Assembly: GCA_001247695.2 (NCBI GenBank)
Contig: LGRX02012564.1
Location: 1-64,000 of the forward strand
Reading direction: 5' to 3'
Source of the DNA: Cymbomonas tetramitiformis
Taxonomy: Eukaryota > Chlorophyta > Pyramimonadophyceae > Pyramimonadales > Pyramimonadaceae
DNA length: 64,000 bases
The position numbers and the translations under genes are program-made. The notes beneath the pieces were generated by a model. It was not told the DNA's origin and searched no databases. It saw nothing but the letters and a program-made list of their open reading frames with translations. Numbering within the stretch: the first letter of the stretch is position 1; each line of letters starts with the position of its first letter. Positions 1-11,579 of this stretch are shown piece by piece.

Positions 1-264
1 ATCAGTCCGGACAGCCGCGAATATCATACGCACAAATCCGGCCACTTTGGGTTCGAAGCTGAAATTATTCAGCGAATTCGTTAAAATGTTAGGGTTCCCG
101 ACAATACGCGTGGGTGTATATGGCTTTCGCAATACGTATCTATTCATGGTGAAACTTTACGCACCACCCGAGCTCATCAGTCCGGACAGCCGCGAATATC
201 ATACGCACAAATCCGGCCACTTTGGGTTCGAAGCTGAAATTATTCAGCGAATTCGTTAAAATGT
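1..264. repeat. Direct repeat, two 89-bp copies 175 bp apart
   Basis: Positions 1-89 and 176-264 are identical, from atcagtccgg to gttaaaatgt. The first copy touches the window edge, so the array may continue to the left. The 86 bp between the copies is not repeated here. No coding function is seen. Confidence 0.85.
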
Positions 265-1321
265 GGGGCGGCTCACATACTCTTAACGGGGTGCGATTCA
301 CATTTCCTTCACATTTCCTTCACATGTCATTGCCATGTGCACATTTTTCGGTAACATGTTTTCACCATGTTATTCACATATTTTCCCCATTTTAGTGCAT
401 GAATGCGATGTGAAAGTTAATGGCATATTAAGCTGATTTTAACATACGTTAATATGGTTTTCAAATAAATTTAATTTTTGACATGTCAATAACATGTTCC
501 CTTTTTCACTAGTGTGTCGTCGTGTTGAGGTTGACAGGGACCACATACTCCATGGGAAGAATGCCATACTCGTCGATAACATCAGGAGAACTCTGATTGT
601 CCGCGGTGAGGGTGGAGTACACCATCAAATGCAATAAGCATCGTATGAGAGGCTTGTTAATCATGAGGAACCAAGTTGAGACGGCGTTCGAGCCTTTCAC
701 GCGCCGATAAAACGGCATAACACCACTCATAAGCCTGTCAATAAATCCCGAAACGATACCCCCACATTAAAGACTTCGCCTGTGGGGAGGGAAGGGGGGT
801 GGGGGGGGCCCCCCCCCACACACCCCGTTACTACGGAATGTTTTTGCGAAGCGTTATCAACATCGGAAACTCCATTAATGCACAATTTCAGTAGCAATCA
901 CGGATAGACTCACATATCCCATTAACAAAACAATTGTGCATTAGAGGATAGCCATACTCCAAATATCAAACATATGATAAGATATCCCATGATCAAATAA
1001 AATCCGGAATATAAAATAACGATACTCACGATATCAGAGACATGAATATAAAGAAAACAGAACTCACAATATATCCGAGACATGCATAAAGCGTGCATAT
1101 TTCAAAATCTCAAACCGGAATGCACGGTCTTAAATAACGCAGAGCGAATACAAGTTCACCAGTCACAACATGGTTGGCGACACACCAAGCGGAGACACGA
1201 GGGTTATGTGTAGTAGCATGTCCATATGAATACACGCTTTAAAAAGTTAGTACGGTTTTACATCTAGGTGTTTCGAGTGTCCCGTTATAGTTATTCGTAG
1301 CTTTCATACTTTCCTACTTTC
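265..1321. other. AT-rich stretch without a recognised gene
   Basis: No convincing coding frame or RNA gene was found. It holds short cacatttcctt/cacatgt repeats near 300-370 and a G-run/C-run foldback at about 785-825. The latter is followed by an ACACACCCC..TTACTACGGAATGTTTTT tail whose relatives recur at 7670-7890. Confidence 0.5.
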
Positions 1322-2570
1322 CTAACTGTTTGCGGCGCCGTCAACTGCCTTCTTCAAGCCGTTTGAAACATCCACCGCCAAGGACCCAAGAATCTTCTGG
1401 TGTTCGGCATCGCATGTGGAAGCGAGGTCCGTGCCCACTAAGAGGTATTTGACGTACTCCTTGACGCCGAATTCCCAGAACCCCCAATACAAGGCCGTGT
1501 TCGTCGGGTTGTCGACTGCACATCCGGGTTGTAGGAGGCCACACCCCGCAAGGCCAAAGTCGCGGAGAAAACAACCCTAGGCGTGCGATCCGAGTTGGCG
1601 ACCCCTTGGTGTACCCCACCGACAAGAGCGCAATCGCCCAACTGCACTCGTGCCTTTCCGCCAACATCGGCGGCGAAGGCATCGAGGTATTCCTTGGGGA
1701 ACATGAGCGGACACTGCTCCAAGAAGTCCCTATCGCAAGCAAGCTTGTCGGGGGTGCTTCCTTCAAGGTTGGATGCGCCCAATCGTTGGCACAACTCATC
1801 GACGGCCATGTGCGGGGCGGTACAGATTCGTGTCGGAGAGGCTGGGCCAAGATGACCGATAACCGCCAAGTGATGGGCGGGCGTGTCGAGGGGTGTGTTC
1901 AACGGTTGGTCCAGAAGCCATGGTTGCCAACCCGATAGGGTCGAGAGAACGACCTCCTTCTTGCCCCTGGTTCTCTGCTGCACCAAGTCCATGTTGATAA
2001 GAAAAGCACAATTCTCAATTAGGTAGTCTCCCTTAACGCGTTGAAGGAGCTGCTCCTTGAGGTTTTCCACGAAGATGTCTAGATGCTTTCGGTCTTCCTC
2101 GAGCAGGACGGTATCATAGAATTGGGTTTGCAGCTTCGAGCTTCCGCTTCCCGCAGAAGAGTGGAAAACCTCAAGTTTGCCCCCCGGTCAACGGTACAAC
2201 CCCCGGTGGCAGTCTTTCCCAGTTCTTTATCGTGTCCAAGGCTTCCGTCCACATGCTCGCGAACCGCTCTCGAAGATGGGCGTCCGTAGCTTCGGGTAAA
2301 GCCAAGGTAAAGGGCGCGGCGAAGCCGATGGCGGTTTCGCGGTTGAACTCGTCCAGCTGCTTTGTTTTCGGCCTGCGGCCGGCGCATCGATAGCATCGCA
2401 GCTCTTTATGCATGCGCTTCCGGATGCACCTCTCCCCGGGGACATGGCTGGGGTTGTCATCCTTGCATATTACAAGTTGACCCTTCTTGTCCAGCATACC
2501 GCAATTGCAACGGTCCGTTGAGGAGTCTTCGGATTCTGTTGAAACCGCGAGAGTGACACACGTGAGGATC
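1322..2570 (-). pseudogene. Unrecognised minus-strand gene with two frameshifts
   Basis: Three minus-strand frames read as one protein if two single-base offsets are allowed. The N-terminal part (about 2570-2171) carries a Cys-rich stretch with RCNCGML and RCYRCAGRR, suggestive of zinc binding. It stops at a TGA just after LTGGQT. In the next frame the protein resumes as KLEVFHSSAGS and runs to about 1530 with DLVQQRTRGKKEV and ASNLEGSTPDKL. It then shifts again and ends as NPTNTALYWGFWEF...VDGAANS at TAG 1322-1324. The first offset lies in a G-run (ggggggc), the second near 1515-1530. Shifts in homopolymers fit either pseudogenisation or consensus error. I do not recognise the family. The start is uncertain because the open frame runs into the 51-bp tandem repeat upstream. 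Confidence 0.45.
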
Positions 2571-2580
2571 CGCCGACATA

Positions 2581-2745
2581 TGTTATCACATACATATTTG
2601 AGTGTCGTCTAGGGCGGTGCATGCGGTGAAATGTTATCACATATATATTTGAGTGTCGTCTAGGGCGGTGCATGCGGTGAATTGTTATCACATATATATT
2701 TGAGTGTCGTCTAGGGCGGTGCATGCGGTGAATTGTTATCACAGA
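2581..2745. repeat. 51-bp tandem repeat, three copies plus a partial
   Basis: Copies start at 2581, 2632 and 2683 with unit start TGTTATCACATA and unit end GCATGCGGTGAA, followed by a partial copy. Because 51 is divisible by 3 it keeps one minus-strand frame open (repeating HRMHRPRRHSN), which need not be translated. A related short direct repeat (gataagt..atcacgggctagct) follows at 2746-2840. Confidence 0.85.
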
Positions 2746-3050
2746 TAAGTTATCACGGGCTAGCTAAACGGTACACATGTAACTTATCTAAGCAGATAAG
2801 TAATCACGGGCTAGCTGAACAGTAAACATATTGTTATCACAAGTCTAATTATTTTGCTAGGTATACACCATAATATACATCAGTTCAAACATCTATTGGT
2901 ATTTATCACGGTATTCATGTTGAGCATATGGAATACAAAAACTCCTCTAAAACCCATAGGTTTCTTTGACTTGAACACTTTGAACCGCTTGGAAGCAATA
3001 TCACCAGTCAAAACAAGCATCTCTCCATTCCCAACACGGATCTGGTTTAC

Positions 3051-3281
3051 TGCTGGAAATGACACGGTGACTGTCATTATGGTCATCTGTTATATCCGTA
3101 ATCAGACTCGGTGTCCAGCCGTGACAAACAGTTCACATGCTATTTAGCTCTCCAGTCCGTATCATGTCTCTGCCCTTCTAATAACATAATATCCGAGTAT
3201 GTAGTCCGTTACGGCGTTCCGACCTGTATTGACCCTCTGTCCGCTTGGTATATTATTACCCGCACAGTATAATATCCAGCA
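3051..3281 (+). repeat. E1 5' LTR
   Basis: Starts TGCTGGAAATGACACGG and ends AATATCCAGCA. It differs from the 3' LTR by a few substitutions and a short indel near ccgtat(cat)gtctctg. Confidence 0.85.
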
Positions 3282-4650
3282 GGTTAATATGGTCCCACTT
3301 TACGCTTGCGTCTCGTCTTTGCAGGTTGGTTCGTTTCTTGCGTGGCTTTTGGGTATCGGCGGATTCTTACCGTTCGCGGTATTATTCTTTGCGCTGGGAC
3401 GTGATCTACATTGGTTCTGCTGGGACGTCAGATTAGCGCCTTGTACGACCAGTTGCTATCTCTGTTGGGCCACGCATCTTTCGCTACCTCTTTCTTTGGG
3501 TTTACGTTATCATCTTTGTCGCGCCTCTTATTAGGTCACGGTTCAGAGCAGAATTTCGTGGAGGCCAACCACGATTTAATTTCCGTTTCGCACAAGATCG
3601 CTTTTTATGTTTACGTTGGCATTTCAGGCTTTGGAGAGAGCGTTGCAACAGCTATAGGGATGGGTATCTCCCTATGGTTCGTAATTTTTTCGGCTTCGTT
3701 TGACGACTCAGCACTGCATCCTACATTGCATTCATTGCGTGATGCCGTTTTTGTTTGTTATTCGCCTTCTCTGATTCGCGCGTTTTAAGTATTTTGGAAC
3801 GTTTGGTTTTACGTTGCTTGACGTGGTTTTCTCTCTCGCTATTGGAGGAATGGAGGAATTCTGTGACCTATCGGGCAGTTTTCTCCGCTGGGACCTCTAG
3901 CGTTGGCATGGTTCTTTTATATTTGACTCGTGAACTTATGGAGTTGTGGTTATCTGGGCATTTGGTCACCTTGTGGGTGGTGCGTTGGCGCTATTGTTTC
4001 GTGAATCTACTTCGCCCTTCATCATTATTGGTGGGCTCGAGGCTATGCGGGGAGGTGGCATTTCTCCGTAGGCTGTATCGCTGCGTTTGGGTGGTGCTTG
4101 TGCAGAACATTCTTTTCTCGTTGGCGTGTAGCATCGTTGGCAAGAGTGGTATATCTTCGGTCGACGTTCACACTATCTGTTACCATCTAGCTCTCGGTTC
4201 GACCACACGACCTCGTTGACATCTTGGAGGTTCCTGTATTTCACACCATCACATGACTATACATCTTTCTGGTCTCTGGCATGTACGACCACTACTTTGA
4301 TGACTCGCCTATGGCACGGCGGGCACGCGCTGATTTCGTTGGTTTTATCTTTCTTTTGTTCTTTGCTACATTCTTGAATCACAGCTGTTCAATGGCTTTC
4401 GCAGTCGGTGGTGCTTGGCCAGCATCACATGCCAGCTTCACAGTGAGGATCCTTTGTTTTCGACGGATACAGTAGTAGATGAATGCTTACGATCTTAGGT
4501 TCCGTATTCTGGCATGCCTTAGCCACGAGCTCCGGCTCGTGCATCTTGCATCTCACTTAACTGACTCGCAAAATGACTTATCCCTAACACATTTAGCTAG
4601 CCAGGGTGGTGTTTGTCACTCGTGTCTGTCCCACCTCATCTGAGGTGGTG

Positions 4651-4878
4651 TGCTGGAAATGACACGGTGACTGTCATTATGGTCACCTGTCATATCCGTA
4701 ATCAGACTCGGTGTCCAGCCGTGACAAACAGTTCACATGCTATTTAGCTCTCCAGTCCGTATGTCTCTGCCCTTCTAATAACATAATATCCGAGTATGTA
4801 GTCCGTTACGGCGTTCCGACCTGTATTGACCCTCTGTTCGCTTGGTATATTATTACCCGCACAGTATAATATCCAGCA
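4651..4878 (+). repeat. E1 3' LTR
   Basis: A near-identical copy of 3051-3281. It is preceded directly by GGTGGTG (4644-4650), the right arm of a small hairpin that probably serves as the plus-strand primer tract. Confidence 0.85.
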
Positions 4879-5580
4879 TTTACGGCTCGAAATGATAGTG
4901 CAACCTGCAGGGGCTCATCTTGCACGACCCTGCGGGGAATTGTAAAGTCGGCGGCGGCTGTTGAGGCACTCACTGCAGTTGGGGCATCCGTGACCGGTTG
5001 TGATCCTTCCACTTCGACCGACTCCTCAAAAACAACTAGAACCACTCGGGTATGATCACAAAAAAAGGGTTCGTTGTTGGAGCCATCGAAGAATGGGAAA
5101 TGCACTCGGATATTTGCCGTGTTGTGAGCAGCAGGTAGCATTGCGACTTCTACCGCGTCTACCCTAAACGGGGATACGGTGAATTGGACACTGGCTCGCT
5201 CATGGGTTCCTTGGCCCCAGAGCATTCTTTGGCCTTGCTCTTCAAGTAATTCACAAGGAAAGAACAATCGGTACTTGGGTACCTACTAGCCAATCGAACA
5301 CGGCCAACACGAAGACAAAAATTCTGGGAAGACACAGCTGGCAAGAAAGTGTCCAACAACACCGTGGCTCGTTGTGATTAAGAGAAGGTATTGGCTAGCA
5401 TGGAAGGTGCGCCACCAAAGAATAAGTAGTCGAACTTATCTTTGGGAATTGGATCGGAGATATCTGGCGAAGGTCCATACACAGCGTCGAAGGGCCTAGC
5501 ATTGTACCTATTGTACGTGGTTTTTTCTAGCAAGCTAGCTATGTCACGTAAAAAAGGGTCATTGAATATTTGGCCATTGG

Positions 5581-6250
5581 TGGCTACTGCCCGACGCTCC
5601 AGTCCTACCACAAGGACCGAAGTAAAAGGGGGCTAGCCGCCACGATTTTTCGATGTAGTTGATGTTTGAGTGCTTAAAGATCATCCTTGGGTGCCCAAAT
5701 ATTTATTAAAAACATGTGCCGGGTGATATACTCGATATGGGTATGCACTTGTGAGGGCTGAAGAGGTGGGGGTAAAATTAATTCAAATTGAATAAAAAGG
5801 CCAATCCTACCACAAGGACCGAAATGTTTCTCACGCTAGCTACCTCCACGAAGGTCCTGTGAAAATTCGGAGACCCATGTTGTCAAGTTCGCGAGCTGCT
5901 CTTTCTGCAGTGTCTTGTCCAAAAAATGATCGGAGGTCATCTTCGCCCTCAAAATATCGGTTGAAGTTGCCTGGGTATACAAAATCCGAAAATATCACTG
6001 TGGTGTGGTTGGAATTTAGTGCTTTTTAACGCTACCCATGCTTAATGTTGATAACGTAGCATGAAATTGCGACATTGTTTAGGCAAGCGGGCAAAGGGGT
6101 ACTCAGTTTAGGTCCCAATGAGACTACAATCCGGAGGATAGGCACCAGGAGTATCAAGAGGATGGTTAAAAAAATTCCCGCGCGTCCGGTCCTTGTGATA
6201 GGACTGAACGAGATTCCAGTCCTTTCACAAGGACTGTCGGGCAATAGCCA
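5581..6250 (-). mobile_element. MITE-A: 670-bp inverted-repeat DNA transposon, 4-bp TSD
   Basis: The terminal inverted repeat is TGGCTACTGCCCGAC (left) and the complement of GTCGGGCAATAGCCA (right). The target duplication is TTGG (5577-5580, 6251-6254). It is the reverse-complement sister of 13869-14538, of equal length. It contains four imperfect palindromes of the type GGTCCT-n6-AGGACC (near 5601, 5800, 6200 and 6220), probably transposase-binding or foldback sites. It also carries the tail of a small ORF, related to QLANLTTQVSEF..DLRGGS, shared with MITE-B and MITE-C. No full transposase is visible. Confidence 0.85.
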
Positions 6251-6839
6251 TTGGCCTTGAACGAGCACACGTTGGCCTCAAACTTCACCCTCTTCTCATC
6301 GTGAGGGGGAGGGAAGACAAGGATCATGTGAACTCGAAAGGCAAAGGAGGGTTCATCTACACTCTTGGGCTCAAAGTATGGGCTAGACCAACACTTGGAT
6401 GCAACTTCTCCATTTAGGGTGGCACGCATCAAAGTGCGTCTATTCTCAAGGAGCTCTTGATACTCAGTTGCGGTCCATGGGCTCAAGTGAGCGTAGGTTG
6501 GGTCACGCAAGGAGAAGAACGGTCCCAATAACATGGCGCCAAAAATCTTCGCCCCTTGGCCAAGGTTTGCATCTCCATGAGAGGCTACAAGCACCACAAA
6601 ATTATCGCCAGTGTTGTGCACGACATATGAACGCAGGATTTTATACAGAGTTCCTTTTTCAAAGTTTTTCTTTTCGTCAATAGTTAGGAGAATTATCGGA
6701 ATACCTCCTTGCGTGAAAGCATATCTAAAAAGCTCTCGATGCGCTTGCTCTTGTGGTTCAACTTGTCCTGACATTAGAGGCAAGCGCTGCACGACACCAT
6801 CCCACGCAACACCCGCCACGCACACCAAAGAAACTCAAA

Positions 6840-7380
6840 ATTTCAGCGGCGCTTCCGCACATGATCTTTCGTTGAGCGAAGACGAAACCCTAAAAAGCTA
6901 AATGAACACGCGTGGATCTTACGTAAGCCCGCACGTTGTTAGGATGAAGTGCCTCGATCTTGGATCCGCAGGCATATGTATGAGTGCAAACGAGTGCTCC
7001 GACCTTGGGTCCGCAAGCATTTCGTTGCAACAAATGAAGTAGCGAGGTTTACTCGGTCAAACATCAAGTCAACGAACGACGAGAGCATACCACGCAATTC
7101 AAACACGCACGTACCATAGAGTCTTCGACACTGTCAACTTGAAAATCGTTGTCCATATTTGAAATATCCGAAATAAATATAAGCCAACTACGACGTCAAT
7201 ATATACAAAAAAACCAGTCAATGCCTTTCCTTTAAAAAAACAGTCGCCAGCAGCCAGCAGCCAACAGTTGCCTACAGTTTCGTTGATGGAACAATCGTCA
7301 GCGACACTTTTTCGCGATAAGTTCGATTCCTGGGGCGCGGAACGAATCTGGGTCAGTGTAAGTTGATCCGACGTGCAGTA
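6840..7380. other. No recognised gene
   Basis: Intergenic or intronic sequence upstream of the minus-strand gene that starts near 6774. It includes a short repeated phrase (cttgggtccgca / cttggatccgcag) at 6950-7020. No RNA gene or protein domain was recognised. Confidence 0.4.
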
Positions 7381-7382
7381 TT

Positions 7383-7478
7383 CGCGAAAGCTACAATTCG
7401 CGACCATGAATAAAAAATTCATGGTCATGAATTTAGAATTCATGACCATGAATCTGAAATTCGCGACCATGAATTCCG
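7383..7478. repeat. Palindromic repeat cluster with 17-bp hairpin
   Basis: The arms ATTCATGGTCATGAATT and AATTCATGACCATGAAT are perfect inverted repeats separated by about 3 nt. On both sides GCGACCATGAAT recurs. Translated on the minus strand this produces a low-complexity pattern (FMVANF, FMVMNS, FMTMNF), so the 200-codon open frame there is better read as repeat than gene. Confidence 0.7.
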
Positions 7479-7659
7479 AGGAACGTTGACCACAGCGGTT
7501 GTGACGGGGACGCCAAACTTGTCCGTGTTCATCGTTGAATGACTCGTTCACTCCAGTATGACGCGACGCGCCAGTGTCGGCTTCTGCAGAATCGTGACCG
7601 TTTTTGCAATTTATGTCCGTTTTTGCACTCCTCTTTTTTTCGCGTACCTCTGTTTTTAA

Positions 7660-7895
7660 GACTGCGCCCAGTGGGGGGGCTCCGCCCCCCACACCCCCCA
7701 TTACTAAAAGAAATTAAAGATCTCGCCCCGTTGGGCCTCCCCCCTAATACGGAATATTTTTAAGTTTTCTCTCATGGGGGCCCGCCCCACACCCCACCAT
7801 TACTACAAAAGTTTAAGCAGCCTGTCTAGCGTAGGGCGGAGCCCCCCACACACCCCCCCATTAACACGGAATATTTTTAAGCCTTCGCCCAGTCA
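7660..7895. repeat. GC-rich CCCCC(A/C)TTAnnACGGAATATTTTTAAG modules
   Basis: Three degenerate copies: a G/C-rich foldback (ggggctccgccccccaca), then cccccattan(n)acggaatatttttaag, at about 7670-7710, 7735-7820 and 7835-7885. A fourth relative is at 780-845 and a weaker one at 38245-38300. They are probably remnants of one repeat family; no function is assigned. Confidence 0.5.
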
Positions 7896-7907
7896 AGATT
7901 TTCACAG

Positions 7908-8350
7908 CGACGTTCATGACAGTGTCACCAACTTTCGTTCTGGGAGCTTTGCGGACTCGCGTTTCATGTCACACAAAACCTGGCGACCACGCACTGAAAC
8001 GAAAGTGTGACGACGACGACCACGCCACACGGGAAATCATTTTTGTGTATAATTCCTGCTCACCATACAGGACGTTCATGACAGTGTCACCAACTTTCGT
8101 TCTGGGAGCTTTGCGGACTGCGTTTCATGTCACACAAAAACCTGGCGACCACGCACTGAAACGAAAGTGTGACGACGCGACGACGACTACGACGCACGGG
8201 AAATTTTTGTGTATAATTCCTGTTCCAGCCCATACAGGCGACGTTCATGACAGTGTCACCAACTTTCGTTCTGGGAGCTTTGCGGACTGCGTCTCATGTC
8301 ACATAAAAACCTGGCGACCACGCACTGAAACGAAAGTGTGACAACGACGG
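7908..8350. repeat. Tandem repeat of 160-170 bp, three copies
   Basis: Copies start at about 7908, 8070 and 8240 with ACGTTCATGACAGTGTCACC. Each contains an internal inverted pair, AACTTTCGTT near its start and AACGAAAGTGTGAC near its end, so each unit can fold back on itself. The copies differ in the spacer (cgacgacgac variants). No protein is inferred. Confidence 0.8.
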
Positions 8351-9293
8351 ACGTACACGACGACACATTAAACGCCGCATGGGTCCTCCGCTCCGTCGGA
8401 GACGGGAGGGTATAAATGGTGCATGTATGATGGTACAGCGTGACATAAATGGTACATGTTGATGTATGATGGGCATCCCAGCACGGTATAATAAGAACAG
8501 TCGTCGAAAAGTCTTATACCTGACTATATTGAGTTCCATTTCTTCTTCCTCCCTGATGTAATAAATCATCGTAACGCCGCTTGGGTGCACGTTGTCTATG
8601 CGGAACCCAATCAGACATTATAAATATACAGGCGATGAGTGCCACAGACAAGATGCTAAAAAGTGTGCCGCGATATATACCAGCGCGTATGGATGGCATA
8701 AGTATAATAAATAATTTCCAGAGGGTTAACAGTGCCAGTCACGTCTTGTTGGTATAAATATACACATAAACATGAAGACGTTATACTGTAAAGTGAACAC
8801 TGCTAAGTCCGGAGCTATTCGAGCTTGCAAACGCACAGGATCTGCTACGGTTTGCATAGCAACATTCTAGTTTCCGCCCGGTGAGACGTATATCTGCGCG
8901 TGCCTGCATGCAAGGAGTTGTGGTGCAGAATGAGAGCAAAACACGGTCGATGTGAAACAAATACAGATGCGTCAATCTCACAAGCGTCAGCAACGCTCGG
9001 ACTGATCATACGATTAAAATCTGCGCGGATGAACGCTCGGACAGATCATATAATTAAAATCTGGAGGCGAGGATGAAAAAGTATTACCCTCAAACCCGTA
9101 AGACTGAATATCCGAGTCATCATCGACATCTATATCCTTCGTGTATAAATGCTCAAAAATGAAATGATGTAATATATCCACCCTGTTAGTAAATCAGGGG
9201 ATATTAGTATTTCCCCTCTCCCACCCCCTTCAATAAGGGACCTATTTGCTGCACCCACGTACGGCATACATCTTGTCTAAATGCAATCGATAC
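8351..9293. other. No recognised gene
   Basis: A near-direct repeat (gcgtcagcaacgctcggactgatcat / gatgaacgctcggacagatcat) lies at 8985-9055, with AT-rich sequence elsewhere. No domain-bearing frame or RNA gene was recognised. Confidence 0.4.
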
Positions 9294-9825
9294 TCATGAG
9301 GAAGGAAATGAGTATAGGGAGAGGAAGAAGATACTAATAAATGTGCAAATGGAACTGAAATACTTTGAACAAATTATGCCAATCATGTAAATTGCAAGCA
9401 ACAAGCAAGTGGTTATATAAGAGTTGACGGATAACACCATTATGCGTCTACCATACTAAGAAACCTACAGAAATAGTTATGTCTCTTTGCCGGCATTGGT
9501 AGTCTTTGGAGCCCAAGACATATTGCCAATGTAGTAATGCAAATGCCCATTGACTCGGTCGATTTCGTAATTAAATACTCGATTATCCATGAACTTGTGG
9601 ACGGCATAAACAAAGAAGAGGAAAGCAAAGGGATCTCTATGTCTCTAAATGACACACGGAATGCGCGGTGCATACCACCCCGAGAATGAAGTATCACACA
9701 CTGTCCACAAATAAGGATCGGCAACATTCGTTTGATGTGCACGTTGGAGCAAGCCGGTATACAACGAGTATAGATGGTGTGTCTCATTTGGTGCAAGATA
9801 AGGGTCCTTAACACGGTAAGTAACC

Positions 9826-10037
9826 TGCTGGATGTGACACACCGACAGTTTAATCTGTCACTTGTCACTTCCTAAAGTAGGCTGGGTGACCGTCACCAAT
9901 AGTCGGGAAACTCCCGCTAGTATTTATGTGTATCTCTCTTTTATCAATCTGACTTTTACCGTTCTGATCCCGAAACCCTTAACTCAGGGTTTATTTCCAG
10001 TTATCATAGTTATTCACTCCGAACTATATATCTGACA
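9826..10037 (+). repeat. E2 5' LTR
   Basis: Starts TGCTGGATGTGACACACC and ends CTATATATCTGACA. It contains gggtttatttccag near its end, reminiscent of the agggtttatttctta stretch in the E3 LTR. Confidence 0.9.
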
Positions 10038-10427
10038 GGTTGGCCCCACTTACGCTTTATTTAGCCACTGCGACACCGCCGAGATGATTGGCTAAAGCCG
10101 GGCGCTTGGGATGGAGTGAGGCGCTCCGCGCGTGAGGGTGCCGGCAGTCGCGGGTATGGCCTAAGTTTTGTGGGTTGATTTACGGCGAGCTGTAGGCCTT
10201 TGAGGGAATTTTTTTCTACGGGATTTAACGTTGGATTGGTTTACGCATTCTGGTTGGTCACCACACCGTTTCGTATCGGCCGCCATCTACCACACGACTT
10301 CTCGGAATTCCTGCTCTCTCACGGCAACCGTATCGGCGACCCACCACATTTCTTGGCCGCCCAAGACTTCCGCATTTCTTTTTTCACGTCTTTCTTGCCT
10401 CACTCCACCCCTGTAGTCGTCTTCATC

Positions 10428-11579
10428 ATGGTCGCTTCTACGAGATCCACAGCTCGCATGGCGAGTCGCCGCCGCACATTAAGCACGATTTTTGATTCCG
10501 TTGCTGCCAGGCATGCCAACACACCCGCGACTCCACCAGCGGCACAGCCGCCCGCTAATTCGGCGGGGGCTACATTTTTGGCATCGGTACGCACCTTACA
10601 GCGAGAGCATTTCGACATGAAGATCTCCAAGCACGTTCAACGCAAGTTGTTCGAGGGCAAGGTTGGGAGATTTTCCGGTGCGGAGTCCCACGCGGCGGCC
10701 CTCTTCACGAGAATGGTCTCTGCGCTGCACACGGCATTCGTCACTGAGGACATCGGGTTCGCTCCGCTCTTCACGCTGGACGACGCGACTTTGGCCATCC
10801 GCGTGGAGGCCAACAATTTATTGTTATCTACACTCGAGCTGCTGGTAGACCCCTCCTCGCCGGCAGCGGACTGGATGGACTCGTCCCACGCCAGCTTTCC
10901 AGGGGACGGTAAGCGTGTTCTACTCGAGTTCGCTCGTCGGATGATCCCTATTGGTGACCCCTTCCAGGGGCAAGCGGACATGTTGGGCGCCCGCATCTCT
11001 GCGGGCGTGGACCCGCATGGCCCGATCGAGGACTTCAACGCCGCGCTCAAGGCTGCGAGAACGAGGGCGACGCTTTTGGACGAAGACGTGAAGTCCCTTT
11101 TCATCAAAGCCCTCGACACCACCTTCTACCAGCCGGTGGTGTCCCGTTTGCTTCTTCACGACCAACGGGCCGCCCACGACCTCCTCACTATTCAACAATG
11201 GGTACGTGAGTGCTACGGCGAGCACGTGCGGGCGGGCACCGCCACCGCATCCGCACACCGGTACTCCCACGGCACGCACTTCATGGAGAAGGACATCGGT
11301 GACTTGGACGCGAAGGGTGAGATCGCGGACTTGCGGACGATGGTCCTCGACTTGAAGCGGCAGTTGGCCGCCTTCCTCGTCACCGCCGAGTCCGAGCCGT
11401 CTCCACGGGGATTTACTCCTCGCGCGGACAAGCCGGATCGCCGCATCAAGACCCGATTCGCGGCCTCGCCCCTCCATAAGGGGGGGAATTGGTCTCAATC
11501 CGTCTCCAAGAAGGTGGCCTTCCATCGCGACACCGGTGCGACCGTCCCGTACGTACTGCTAAAATCAGGTGTGCGCTAA
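10428..11579 (+). CDS. E2 Gag-like protein, first part (N-terminal and capsid region)
   Basis: This is the structural Gag-like protein of a copia-type element, expected to package element RNA in cytoplasmic particles. I chose ATG 10428, which begins MVASTRSTARMAS in good context; the frame is open to 10200 upstream without a better start. The capsid-like region has DGKRVLLEFARRMIP, GPIEDFNAALKAAR and KALDTTFYQPVV, which align with E3 (DGRRALVDIVKRSVP and FYAAVKVRYP) and E4 (DGRCALQRLRFHVEG). That supports homology within one family. A coiled-coil-like segment (EIADLRTMVLDLKRQL) precedes a basic tail. The frame ends at TAA 11577-11579, exactly where the zinc knuckle begins in the next frame, so this copy is frameshifted relative to E3's uninterrupted gene. 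Confidence 0.7.
   Translation: MVASTRSTARMASRRRTLSTIFDSVAARHANTPATPPAAQPPANSAGATFLASVRTLQREHFDMKISKHVQRKLFEGKVGRFSGAESHAAALFTRMVSALHTAFVTEDIGFAPLFTLDDATLAIRVEANNLLLSTLELLVDPSSPAADWMDSSHASFPGDGKRVLLEFARRMIPIGDPFQGQADMLGARISAGVDPHGPIEDFNAALKAARTRATLLDEDVKSLFIKALDTTFYQPVVSRLLLHDQRAAHDLLTIQQWVRECYGEHVRAGTATASAHRYSHGTHFMEKDIGDLDAKGEIADLRTMVLDLKRQLAAFLVTAESEPSPRGFTPRADKPDRRIKTRFAASPLHKGGNWSQSVSKKVAFHRDTGATVPYVLLKSGVR

Larger units (their letters stand above)
3051..4878 (+). mobile_element. E1: short non-coding LTR retrotransposon
   Basis: Two about 230-bp LTRs (TGCTGG...CCAGCA) flank 1.37 kb. The target-site duplication is TTTAC (3046-3050 and 4879-4883). Just inside the left LTR is ggttaatatggtcccac, a diverged relative of the tRNA-Met-type primer site seen in E6. 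Directly before the right LTR is a hairpin CACCTCATCTGAGGTG ending GGTGGTG. The interior has several plus-strand open frames rich in hydrophobic residues, but no Gag, protease, integrase, RT or RNase H motif was recognised. It is a LARD/TRIM-like non-autonomous element inserted in the antisense host gene. Confidence 0.85.
2880..6774 (-). pseudogene. Unrecognised minus-strand protein split by MITE-A and LTR element E1
   Basis: The pieces are 6774-6251, 5580-4879 and 3050-2880, about 465 codons in total. The likely start is the ATG at 6772-6774 (MSGQVEPQEQAH), 20 codons downstream of an in-frame TGA. Removing MITE-A plus one TTGG copy joins SFKAN to GQIFNDPF in frame. Removing E1 plus one TTTAC copy joins LSFRAVN to QIRVGNGEM in frame. 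Two defects remain: an in-frame TAA at 5378-5380 (ANTFS-TAA-SQRATVLL) with coding character continuing beyond it, and a one-base offset near 5275-5290 (ASRYPS then YRLFFPCELL). The frame ends at TGA 2880-2882. I do not recognise the protein. It could be a host gene, part of a larger integrated element, or an old viral gene; nothing seen decides between them. Confidence 0.5.

Noticed and set aside
3229..4475. Hydrophobic plus-strand frames inside E1 as possible membrane proteins
   Set aside because: Short, overlapping, without conserved motifs or counterparts in the other elements; probably decayed or non-coding interior.
7099..7701. Minus-strand 200-codon open frame
   Set aside because: Composed largely of palindromic repeat (FMVANF/FMVMNS) and a GC-rich repeat module; no domain.
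10200..10427. N-terminal extension of E2 Gag upstream of ATG 10428
   Set aside because: The frame is open but starts in the leader at a non-ATG codon; comparison with E3 and E4 favours the internal ATG.
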